This document shows, piece after piece, positions 39,076 through 46,388 of a stretch of DNA of 64,000 bases. Position 1 is the stretch's first letter, and the number at the start of each line of letters is the position of its first letter. The notes below the pieces were generated by a model. The model was not told where the DNA came from. It did no database searches and saw only the letters and a list, made by a program, of their open reading frames with translations. The stretch lies in contig JAZNYK010000007.1 in assembly GCA_045594425.1 (NCBI GenBank), positions 1 through 64,000 on the forward strand, written 5' to 3'. This DNA is from RGIG1681 sp045594425 (lineage in GTDB: Bacteria; Bacillota; Clostridia; Christensenellales; UBA1242). A program made the position numbers and the translations under genes.

Positions 39076-39813
39076 TTATAAAAATTGTTTTATAGTTCCA
39101 ATTTCTTCATCGGTCATAATTCTAAAAATTTTACACAAAAGACCAATAACCGAAACAAGGTCACCCCTTGATAAAAATTTTAAATTTGATAATTTTTCAA
39201 GTGGTGTTTGATTAATGTTTTTTAAAATTGCAAACTCGCCTTGTGTTAATTCCAAATAATCATTTTTATTAGAACACCTTGCACAAATCAAACCATTATA
39301 ATCAAATGAAAAAGCATGAAGTTTTTCAGGAAGTTCATTTGAACAACAAGAACATCTTTCAAACTCTAAAGCAAACCCCAAATATTTCAAGGCATTAAAC
39401 ATAAATTTTATAAATACTAAATTTGCTGGTGTTTCATCATAACAAACTTGTTTTAACGAATTTAATAAAAGCAAAAATAATTCTTGTTGAATATCATTTT
39501 CCTTAACGGTTTTTTCACAAACTTCTAAACAAGCCATCATAAAAATATAATTATCAAAATCAAGTGTAACATTAAAAAATTGGTCAATGCTTGTAGCGTT
39601 TATAACCGTAAAAAAACCACTACGCTCTGTTAATACAAATTCAACAAAAGCAAATGGTTGAACAGCAAAAGCAAGTTTTGCCTTATCTTTTTTTACACCT
39701 CTAACACGTGCTTTAATTAATCCTTTTTCAGCAGAAAAGATAGTGACCAATTTGTCACTATCCTTAAAATCAACAGCCTTAACAACAACACCTTTAATTT
39801 TAATTTCTTCCAT
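39076..39813 (-). CDS. recO: DNA repair protein RecO
   Basis: 245 residues, the normal length. It mediates RecA loading in the RecFOR pathway. The N-terminal OB-fold begins with IKGVVVKAVDFKDSDKLVTIFS, followed by the typical GLIKARVRGVKK. The helical domain contains a C4 zinc finger (CSCC near residue 152, CARC near 177). It lies next to yqzL and era, the conserved Firmicute order. No strong ribosome site precedes ATG 39813. An inverted repeat separates it from yqzL, so expression may be partly uncoupled from era. Confidence 0.93.
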   Translation of the reverse strand: MEEIKIKGVVVKAVDFKDSDKLVTIFSAEKGLIKARVRGVKKDKAKLAFAVQPFAFVEFVLTERSGFFTVINATSIDQFFNVTLDFDNYIFMMACLEVCEKTVKENDIQQELFLLLLNSLKQVCYDETPANLVFIKFMFNALKYLGFALEFERCSCCSNELPEKLHAFSFDYNGLICARCSNKNDYLELTQGEFAILKNINQTPLEKLSNLKFLSRGDLVSVIGLLCKIFRIMTDEEIGTIKQFL

Positions 39814-39825
39814 ATCTCATTTCAA

Positions 39826-39903
39826 AAAAACGCAAAATTAAGTAATTTTTTTATTAAAAATGTATCGAATATTTGATAAATTTTAAAATAATTTGCGTTT
39901 TTA
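39826..39903. repeat. Nested inverted repeats between yqzL and recO
   Basis: Outer arms AAAACGCAAAATTA (39827-39840) and TAATTTGCGTTTT pair with one bulged A. An inner near-palindrome TATCGAATATTTGATA lies within the loop. On the minus strand the outer 3' arm ends in TTTTTTT, so it could act as a weak terminator or as a processing site. Confidence 0.4.
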
Positions 39904-40056
39904 CATACCAAGTCCATTTTGTTGACTTTCTTGAATCTTCTCTTTTTGAAGTTCCCTTGAAGCAACAATCATGCCATATGCATTAATATCACCTGTAGCC
40001 TCAAAAGCCTTCCATCCAATATCTTCCACCCTTTTTAAATCTTTAAGTTTACTCAT
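39901..40056 (-). CDS. yqzL: YqzL family protein, 51 residues
   Basis: A short gene easily missed. ATG 40056 follows GGAGAATTGAGATT, and the frame ends TAA at 39901. The core WKAFEATGDINAYGMI matches the pattern of the YqzL family (W-x-x-F-x-x-TGxxxxY), whose members are about 45-50 residues and lie between era and recO in Bacillus. Both the sequence pattern and the position agree here. The protein is soluble and its function is not known. Confidence 0.8.
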   Translation of the reverse strand: MSKLKDLKRVEDIGWKAFEATGDINAYGMIVASRELQKEKIQESQQNGLGM

Positions 40057-40113
40057 AATCTCAATTCTCCTTGTAAATTAATTTTGCACGGATTTTGAAA
40101 TTTTATTCACCAA

Positions 40114-41004
40114 CTAAATATCTTTTTTGTTAAATCCTAAATCATTAAGAGCAAGCGAATCATCTTTCCAATCTTTTTTCACTTTTACAAAAAGGTCAAT
40201 CATAACTTTTGTGTCTACAAGTTTTTCAATATCACGTCTTGCAGACATTCCAATTTGTTTTAGCATTTCACCATTTTTACCAATTATAATTTGTTTATGC
40301 CTATCACTCTCAGTCACAATATTAGCATTAATTTTTACAATCCTATCATCCTCTTCAAACGAAACAATTTCAACTGCAATTCCGTGTGGAATTTCTTCCT
40401 GCAAAAATAGCAATGCTTTTTCTCTAATAATTTCCTGACACATAAATCTAGTAGACTTATCAGTATACTGGTCAACTGGATAAAATGCATCACCTTCAGG
40501 CAAACAATCAATAAGTTCTTTTTCAAGTTCTTCAATATTAATTTTCCTAATGGCAGAAGTTGTTATAAACTTTTTAACAAAAGAATATTTATTCAACTTA
40601 TCAAGCACTGGATACATCTTTTCAAAAGTAGTTGTTTCAATTTTATTAACAACCAAAAACACAGGACACTTCACTTTTTGATATCTTTCAATAATCTTAA
40701 AGTCTTCTTGATTTACTCTGAGAGCATCAAGCACAATAACAATTGCATCAACATCAGTTGTTGCCCCATCAGTTGCTTGAGTCATATATTCACCCAGTTT
40801 TGTTTTTGTATGTTGAACACCTGGTGTATCAACAAAAACAATTTGATAATTTTCTCCATTCTTAATACCAAAAATTCTATTTCTTGTTGTTTGTGCCTTT
40901 GGGCTTGTTATAGAAACCTTTTCACCAACAAGTTCATTAACAAGAGAACTTTTTCCAACATTTGGTTTTCCAATAACTGCTACAAATCCAGATTTAAATG
41001 CCAT
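40114..41004 (-). CDS. era: GTPase Era
   Basis: 296 residues. It is a GTPase that binds the 3' end of 16S rRNA in 30S assembly. G1 is GKPNVGKSSL, G3 is DTPGV (VFVDTPGVQHT) and G4 is NKIE. The C-terminal KH domain is seen in IVTESDRHKQIIIGKNG. I start at ATG 41004: the longer frame begins with a GTG that lies inside the ribosome site AGGTGG (41018-41013). It is 12 bp after ybeY, and the two are probably co-transcribed and linked in ribosome maturation. Confidence 0.95.
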   Translation of the reverse strand: MAFKSGFVAVIGKPNVGKSSLVNELVGEKVSITSPKAQTTRNRIFGIKNGENYQIVFVDTPGVQHTKTKLGEYMTQATDGATTDVDAIVIVLDALRVNQEDFKIIERYQKVKCPVFLVVNKIETTTFEKMYPVLDKLNKYSFVKKFITTSAIRKINIEELEKELIDCLPEGDAFYPVDQYTDKSTRFMCQEIIREKALLFLQEEIPHGIAVEIVSFEEDDRIVKINANIVTESDRHKQIIIGKNGEMLKQIGMSARRDIEKLVDTKVMIDLFVKVKKDWKDDSLALNDLGFNKKDI

Positions 41005-41016
41005 AAATTTTACCAC

Positions 41017-41496
41017 CTATATTTTTATTAATTTATCAAGTTCAATTTCTTTTGGATTCATTATTTCATAATCAGAATCTTCAATATGGTCATATCCCAT
41101 CAAATGAAGCATACTGTGAATAACAAGTTTTTTAATTTCAGATTCAACCGAAACACCATATTCCTTTGCTTGTCTTTCAGTTTGAGCAAAACAAATAGCC
41201 ATGTCACCAAAGTGTATATTTCCATCTTCAGTTTTTAAAAATAACACATCTTCGCCGAACTCATCCAAAATTTCTCCAACTGAAAGATTTGTTGCTGGAA
41301 ACGATAACACATCAGTAACTTTATCAATTCCTCTAATTTCTCTATTAAGTCGTTGGATTTCTTTTTCTGAAACAAACTCAATTGCAACTTCTAAAACATC
41401 TGGCTGTTTCATAAAATCAATAACTTGCAATGCAACATTTTTAGCAAGGTCTTTATATTTCTTTTGGATTTTTCCACTAACTTCTATATTACTCAT
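41017..41496 (-). CDS. ybeY: Endoribonuclease/16S rRNA maturation factor YbeY
   Basis: 159 residues from ATG 41496 (ribosome site AGGTGAA; the longer frame starts at the GTG within that site). The zinc-binding signature HSMLHLMGYDH near residue 125 carries the three conserved His. The earlier part has the family pattern NREIRGIDKVTDVLSFP. It acts in 16S rRNA 3' end processing and ribosome quality control. In many Firmicutes phoH lies just upstream; here phoH is absent and yqfD precedes it behind a terminator. Confidence 0.95.
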   Translation of the reverse strand: MSNIEVSGKIQKKYKDLAKNVALQVIDFMKQPDVLEVAIEFVSEKEIQRLNREIRGIDKVTDVLSFPATNLSVGEILDEFGEDVLFLKTEDGNIHFGDMAICFAQTERQAKEYGVSVESEIKKLVIHSMLHLMGYDHIEDSDYEIMNPKEIELDKLIKI

Positions 41497-41513
41497 AATA
41501 TTCACCTAACTCA

Positions 41514-41542
41514 ATTATAATAAATTTTTTAAAAAAAGTAAA
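41514..41542 (-). promoter_or_regulatory. Promoter of ybeY-era
   Basis: TTTACT (41542-41537), 17-bp spacer, consensus TATAAT (41519-41514) on the minus strand, 17 bp before the ATG. It sits after the yqfD terminator, so ybeY-era has its own start of transcription. Confidence 0.6.
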
Positions 41543-41558
41543 ATATTACAACAAAAAA

Positions 41559-41581
41559 AAGAGATGGGGTCTTCATCTCTT
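41559..41581 (-). terminator. Terminator overlapping the yqfD stop codon
   Basis: Minus strand AAGAGATG-AAGACCC-CATCTCTT followed by TTTTTT. The ascending arm begins with the last two bases of the yqfD TAA. Confidence 0.8.
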
Positions 41582-42674
41582 AAAGCAAACTCATTTCACA
41601 TTCCAAAAAGCAATCTACACGAGTATACACACCCTCTTTTACAACCGAATAAGAAACTTCAAATTCTTGTGATTTAACAACCATTTTATCTAATGCTTTT
41701 TTATAAACCCTTTCCAAAACCTTTTCTTCAACATCTTCATATGGAACAATAATATTCTTTAATGTTGTTTCATAAAACAAAAATTCTTCACAAACAATTG
41801 GTAAGAATAATTTATCTGAAATATAAAAATCGCATTTTTCCATTAAATAATTTTCAAAAGTGCAATTATTTTGTTGTTTTATCAAATATTTATTGCAGAT
41901 TTTATAATTCTTTAATTTGTAAACATTACCAGTTTTTTCTTTAACTATTTGAGTTTCATTGTAAAGTTCAGTTGCAGCAAAATACACCTTACCCTCAATT
42001 TTTCCAGCAACACCAAAATCACTCTCCATTAAAACATCACCAACTTTAACAACATCACCAACCTTCACCAAAGATTCACCCGCATAAACCTCAACACTAG
42101 TTATAACAGCATCATATTTAGATATAATTTTAGTTGGCAAAGATTCACTTTCTTGCACCGCTGGATAAACACAAATATTTAAAACCCCACCGTCAACACC
42201 AACAACACAACCAGATATATCATTAAATTGACTTTGTATAAAAGTTTCTATTTTTGACGCATCAATATCAGACTTTTTCATTCCAGTATAAATCCCATTA
42301 GATTTTAAAACCGACTCAACCTTTAGCAAATCATAATCATTAACTGAACCACAAACAATATTCACATCAAAAATAAAAACACTATATGAAAACAAATAAC
42401 AAAAACAAACAATAAAGGCCAAAACAAAACCAAGCGAGTATCTTGTTTTTAATATAAACTGTTTTAACCCATTTTGATACACAATTTCGTAATTTTTATG
42501 TTCTTGTTTACACAACTGTTTTAATACAGATACTTCAGATTCTAATATTTCAAACTTAATATAACCATGTTTAACTTTTAAGTTTTGAACTAGCACACTT
42601 TTCAAAATTAACTTATCAATTATTCTAGACAAATTTAACCCTGAAATTTTTACACAGATCCAATTCATTTTCAT
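41580..42674 (-). CDS. yqfD: Sporulation protein YqfD
   Basis: 364 residues, close to the usual 390-400. The N-terminal part is soluble. One hydrophobic helix follows near residues 78-100 (YSLGFVLAFIVCFCYLFSYSVFIF), then an extracytoplasmic part with a domain pattern VNIVCGSVNDYDLLKVESVLKSNGIYTG, typical of YqfD and reminiscent of POTRA-like folds. It is needed for efficient sporulation in Bacillus; the mechanism is unclear. ATG 42674 overlaps the yqfC stop (ATGA). An alternative ATG two codons on (42668) has better spacing to GGAG. It forms a two-gene sporulation unit with yqfC. Confidence 0.88.
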   Translation of the reverse strand: MKMNWICVKISGLNLSRIIDKLILKSVLVQNLKVKHGYIKFEILESEVSVLKQLCKQEHKNYEIVYQNGLKQFILKTRYSLGFVLAFIVCFCYLFSYSVFIFDVNIVCGSVNDYDLLKVESVLKSNGIYTGMKKSDIDASKIETFIQSQFNDISGCVVGVDGGVLNICVYPAVQESESLPTKIISKYDAVITSVEVYAGESLVKVGDVVKVGDVLMESDFGVAGKIEGKVYFAATELYNETQIVKEKTGNVYKLKNYKICNKYLIKQQNNCTFENYLMEKCDFYISDKLFLPIVCEEFLFYETTLKNIIVPYEDVEEKVLERVYKKALDKMVVKSQEFEVSYSVVKEGVYTRVDCFLECEMSLL

Positions 42675-42928
42675 TTCTCCATATTCACATTAAAAACATT
42701 TCCCTCTACAATCATTTCACCTTTACTTATTGCAGAAATTTTTAAACATTCACCAATCAAACAAACTTTCTTTTTATTCACAAAAACCTCAATTTTTTCT
42801 TCTGAAAAATTTATAATTTTTATCTTTCCAACAACCAGCAATCCAACACCAACAATAATAGATATTGAGGATTCGCTATTAAAATCAGAAATATTAAAAT
42901 AATCTAAAAAATCATTAAAAAAACTCAT
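42671..42928 (-). CDS. yqfC: Sporulation protein YqfC (YabP/YqfC family)
   Basis: 85 residues. The segment ISIIVGVGLLVVGKIKIINFSEEKI followed by KKKVCLIGECLKISAISKGEMIVEG is the YabP/YqfC fold, small beta proteins made in the mother cell during sporulation. No ribosome site precedes ATG 42928, and an in-frame stop lies just upstream, so no longer N-terminus is possible. The start codon is inside the terminator hairpin of ynbB, 5 nt after a sigma-E-like -10, which suggests a leaderless mRNA. Confidence 0.88.
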   Translation of the reverse strand: MSFFNDFLDYFNISDFNSESSISIIVGVGLLVVGKIKIINFSEEKIEVFVNKKKVCLIGECLKISAISKGEMIVEGNVFNVNMEK

Positions 42929-42945
42929 ATTAAAAAATATGAGTT
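42922..42945 (-). terminator. ynbB terminator overlapping the yqfC start
   Basis: Minus strand AACTCATATT-TTTT-AATATGAGTT followed by TTTTT. The descending arm contains the yqfC ATG, and the T run encodes its Phe-Phe. It should end ynbB transcripts 22 bp past the stop and hide the yqfC start codon in any read-through RNA. Confidence 0.75.
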
Positions 42946-42962
42946 AAACGATTTTATTATTC
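42934..42962 (-). promoter_or_regulatory. Sigma-E-like promoter of yqfC-yqfD
   Basis: GAATAAT (42962-42956), 14-bp spacer, CATATTTT (42941-42934) on the minus strand. This is close to the Bacillus sigma-E consensus KMATATT-N14-CATAYAHT (one mismatch in each box). The -10 ends 5 nt before the ATG. Confidence 0.55.
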
Positions 42963-42966
42963 ATAA

Positions 42967-44202
42967 TTATTTAGATGTTAAATAAGATTCAGCAAATTTA
43001 ATTGCAACAATTTTAACGTGTTCATAAGTAACACCACCTTGCATATAACCAACATATGGCTCACGAAGTGGACCATCTGCAGATAATTCAATTGAAGAAC
43101 CTTGAACAAATGCACCAGCCGCCATAATAACTTGGTCATTATATCCAGGCATATCCCATGGATAAGGCACAACAGCAGAATCTACAGGGCTCAACTTTTG
43201 AATTATTCTACAAAACTCAACAAGTCTGTCAGCATTGCCAAATTCAATGGTTCTAACAATATCATGAGGCATATCACCAAATTTAGGAAGTGAACTCATC
43301 CCTAGTTTTTCAGCAACTCTACCAAATAAGATATTTCCTTTGAGCGCATTTAAAACAACATGAGGCGCAATAAAGCATCCTTGGAAAAATGGTGTATAAC
43401 TGCCAGCATAAGAACCAACTTCAAGCCCAATTGATGGTGCAATAAATCTAGATGAAATTTGTTCTATAGCATAGGTTGTTCCAACAATATATGCACCAGT
43501 TGGAGCAATTCCACCACCAGCGTTTTTTATTAAAGACCCAACCATAATATCAGCACCAACATCAGATGGCTCTTTCATTTCAACAAATTCACCATAACAG
43601 TTATCAACCATCACCAAAACATCTGGTTTAATATTTTTTACAAATTTAATAAGTTTTTCAATTTTTTCAACAGAAAGAGATTCTCTTGATGTATATCCTC
43701 TAGACCTTTGAACATAAACCATTCTAGGGTTTAATTCTTTCATACGTGTTTCAATCGATTTATAATCAAAATCATTATCAATCAAATCAACATCTTCATA
43801 TCTAACCTTAAAGTCTTTTAAAGAGCCTATACCTTCACCAAAAATAACATCAATAAGAGTATCATATGGTTTTCCAGTAACAGAAAATATTATATCATCT
43901 GGTCTTAAAATTCCAAATAACGCAATTGTCAACCCATGTGTTCCACTAGTGATTAATGGACTTACTATACCTGCTTCTGCACCAAAAACTCTTGCATAAA
44001 CTTCTGAAAGTTTCACCCTTGCTCTATCGTCATTTCCATATCCAGTCGAAGACGCAATATCTGATAAATTTACATTAGCATCACGAAAGGCGTTTAACAT
44101 TTTTTTCTGGTTATACAAACAAATTTCTTCAAGTTTTGCAAAAATTGGCAAACATTCTTTTTCAACATCATTTACAAATTTTAATGCTTCTAAATTAAAC
44201 AT
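42967..44202 (-). CDS. ynbB: PLP-dependent methionine gamma-lyase family protein (YnbB-like)
   Basis: 411 residues, the usual length of the YnbB/Met_gamma_lyase (aluminium resistance) family of fold-type I PLP enzymes. The PLP region has SPLITSGTHGLTIALFG (about residue 82) and the lysine motif GSLIKNAGGG (near residue 228). The family is annotated as a cystathionine/methionine lyase relative, but its physiological substrate is not settled. In Firmicutes it lies next to mutS-mutL-miaA-hfq. Here it follows mutL directly, with miaA and hfq missing. ATG 44202 has AGGGG 6 nt upstream. Confidence 0.88.
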   Translation of the reverse strand: MFNLEALKFVNDVEKECLPIFAKLEEICLYNQKKMLNAFRDANVNLSDIASSTGYGNDDRARVKLSEVYARVFGAEAGIVSPLITSGTHGLTIALFGILRPDDIIFSVTGKPYDTLIDVIFGEGIGSLKDFKVRYEDVDLIDNDFDYKSIETRMKELNPRMVYVQRSRGYTSRESLSVEKIEKLIKFVKNIKPDVLVMVDNCYGEFVEMKEPSDVGADIMVGSLIKNAGGGIAPTGAYIVGTTYAIEQISSRFIAPSIGLEVGSYAGSYTPFFQGCFIAPHVVLNALKGNILFGRVAEKLGMSSLPKFGDMPHDIVRTIEFGNADRLVEFCRIIQKLSPVDSAVVPYPWDMPGYNDQVIMAAGAFVQGSSIELSADGPLREPYVGYMQGGVTYEHVKIVAIKFAESYLTSK

Positions 44203-44279
44203 ATTATACCCCTAAATGTAAAATTTTAATATTTTTAATAAAAATTATACAACTTTACCGCCAATAATCTTATATTTTA

Positions 44280-44325
44280 AATTTAAATAAAAACTGCAAA
44301 ATTTCATCATTTTTATTTAAATTTA
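44280..44325. repeat. 15-bp perfect AT-only inverted repeat behind mutL
   Basis: AAATTTAAATAAAAA (44280-44294) and TTTTTATTTAAATTT (44311-44325) flank a 16-nt loop, 12 bp after the mutL stop. It could act as a weak terminator or cruciform between mutL and ynbB. Confidence 0.5.
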
Positions 44326-44336
44326 TACATTTTTCA

Positions 44337-46370
44337 CTAAACTATACGCTTAAACCACTTTTCTATTTCTGATTTTGTTATCCTAACAACAACAGGTCTT
44401 CCATGAGGACAGAAAAGCACAACGCCAGTATTATTCATTTCAGCGAGCAACTTTTTAACCTCTTCTTTAGTTAAATCATCGCCACCTTTTATAGCACTTT
44501 TACATGCCATTTGCATGAGTGAATCTTTAACAAGTTCCGCTTCTGTAATTTTTGATTTATTTAATCTCTCAGCCAAAAATATTGAAAAGAACTTGTTAAA
44601 ATCTATATCAGAAACAATTGCAGGCACCGCCGAAATCTTATATGTTCTATCACCAAATTCATCAATATCAAAACCAACTGAACGTATTGCTTCAAGGTTA
44701 TCATTAACAATTTGATTATCTTCAGCATTGAGCGACAAAACAAATGGTATAAGCATTGGTTGAATAACCAAATTTCCAGATTCATATTCTTGTTTTAATT
44801 TGTCATACTTAAGCCTCTCATGACCAGCGTGTTGGTCAATTAAATAAACATTATTTCCCCATTCTATTGCGAGATATGTATTAAAAAATTTACCAACCAT
44901 TTTAATATCATCACCCGCAAAATCTTCTTGAACTGATTTTGTTTTTTCAAATTCAATATTCTCAAAACCAAATCTTTCAACTGGGCAAGCACTAAAATTT
45001 TGAGGTTTAACATTTTGATTTAAAATATCATTTTTAGAAGATTCAATTTTTGATTCGTCTTTTTTAGAATTGCCATAATCATAACCATCTGAACTCAACA
45101 CAGACTTATCTTCTTGCTCAAGTTTTTCATTTATTCTTTCAAGGAGTTTTGAACCAAGACCAAACCCATCGGCAACTTTATCAGTGTTTGAAAGTCCATT
45201 TTCAATAGTAAGGTCTAAAATACTATCAGTTAATTTTTCTTTTTGTTCATTATTCATTTTTGAAAAGTCAGCAGAAAAAGGATTCAAGTTTACACCAGCG
45301 GTATCAATCTCCATAGATTTTTTTGATGAGGTTTTTGCAAATGATAAACCAGCATTTGTTTCAACATCGATTTCTTTAACATAATCCATTTCATTAAGTG
45401 CTCTAGACACCGCTTCAAAAACCACCGAATAAACCAAATTTGATTTTAAAAATTTTACATCCAATTTGTTAGGATGAACATTAACATCAATTTCATCAAT
45501 AGGAACCGTTAAATATAAAACAAAAAATGGATACTGTCTTTTCATTAAAAACTCGCCATATGCATTGCTAACAGCAGTCTGAACAGTTAAATTAACGACA
45601 TATCTTCCATTAATTATCAATGTTTGATATGTTCTGTTTGATTTTGAATATGTAGGTTTTCCAACATAACCAAACACTTCAACGCCATCACGTTTTGCAG
45701 AAACCTCCAAAGTTTCACTAACCGCTTCTTTGCCATAAATCGAAAACATTGCTTCTTTTTCTGTTGACCCTAATGAAGACAAATTTTTCTTTCCATCAAC
45801 AATATAAACAAAATTAATTTCAGGATGTGCCAAAATTGTTCTAGATACAATATTTGTAATTTCTTGTTCTTCAGTTTTTGGTTTCTTTAAAAATTTTGCA
45901 CGTGCAGGAACACAGAAAAACAAATCTTCAACTTTGATAGTTGTTCCAACATTGCAAGCAACCTTTTGAACCTCACCAAACTTTCCACCCTCAACTGAAA
46001 TTGAATTTCCTACATCATTTTCAGCAACCCTAGATGTTAAATTAACTTTTGCAACTGATGCAATAGACGCAAGAGCCTCCCCCCTAAATCCAAGAGTAAA
46101 GATTGAATCTAAATCACTTGCATTTTTAATTTTGCTTGTTGCGTGAGGTAAAAATGCAGATTTCATATCACCTTCATCAATACCACAACCATCATCAGAA
46201 ACTTGCATAAGTGAAATCCCACCATTATTAATTTCTATGGTAATATTTTTAGCCCCAGCATCAATCGAGTTTTCAACAAGTTCTTTAATTACAGACGCCG
46301 GTCTTTCAACAACTTCACCAGCAGCAATTAAATTATATACCGAACTATCAAGTAAATTTATCTTTGGCAT
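44337..46370 (-). CDS. mutL: DNA mismatch repair protein MutL
   Basis: 677 residues. The N-terminal GHKL ATPase shows ELVENSIDAGA, DDGCGI and GFRGEALASI. A long polar linker follows (about residues 340-470). The C-terminal dimerisation/endonuclease domain shows DQHAGHERLKYD (about residue 520), then ACKSAIKGGD and CPHGRPVV. These C-terminal motifs mark the nicking MutL of bacteria without MutH. In the usual DQHAx2Ex4E pattern the last residue is Asp here. ATG 46370 follows AGAAGGAGAATTAACT. It is 18 bp after mutS and part of miaB-mutS-mutL. Confidence 0.96.
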   Translation of the reverse strand: MPKINLLDSSVYNLIAAGEVVERPASVIKELVENSIDAGAKNITIEINNGGISLMQVSDDGCGIDEGDMKSAFLPHATSKIKNASDLDSIFTLGFRGEALASIASVAKVNLTSRVAENDVGNSISVEGGKFGEVQKVACNVGTTIKVEDLFFCVPARAKFLKKPKTEEQEITNIVSRTILAHPEINFVYIVDGKKNLSSLGSTEKEAMFSIYGKEAVSETLEVSAKRDGVEVFGYVGKPTYSKSNRTYQTLIINGRYVVNLTVQTAVSNAYGEFLMKRQYPFFVLYLTVPIDEIDVNVHPNKLDVKFLKSNLVYSVVFEAVSRALNEMDYVKEIDVETNAGLSFAKTSSKKSMEIDTAGVNLNPFSADFSKMNNEQKEKLTDSILDLTIENGLSNTDKVADGFGLGSKLLERINEKLEQEDKSVLSSDGYDYGNSKKDESKIESSKNDILNQNVKPQNFSACPVERFGFENIEFEKTKSVQEDFAGDDIKMVGKFFNTYLAIEWGNNVYLIDQHAGHERLKYDKLKQEYESGNLVIQPMLIPFVLSLNAEDNQIVNDNLEAIRSVGFDIDEFGDRTYKISAVPAIVSDIDFNKFFSIFLAERLNKSKITEAELVKDSLMQMACKSAIKGGDDLTKEEVKKLLAEMNNTGVVLFCPHGRPVVVRITKSEIEKWFKRIV

Positions 46371-46388
46371 AGTTAATTCTCCTTCTAA

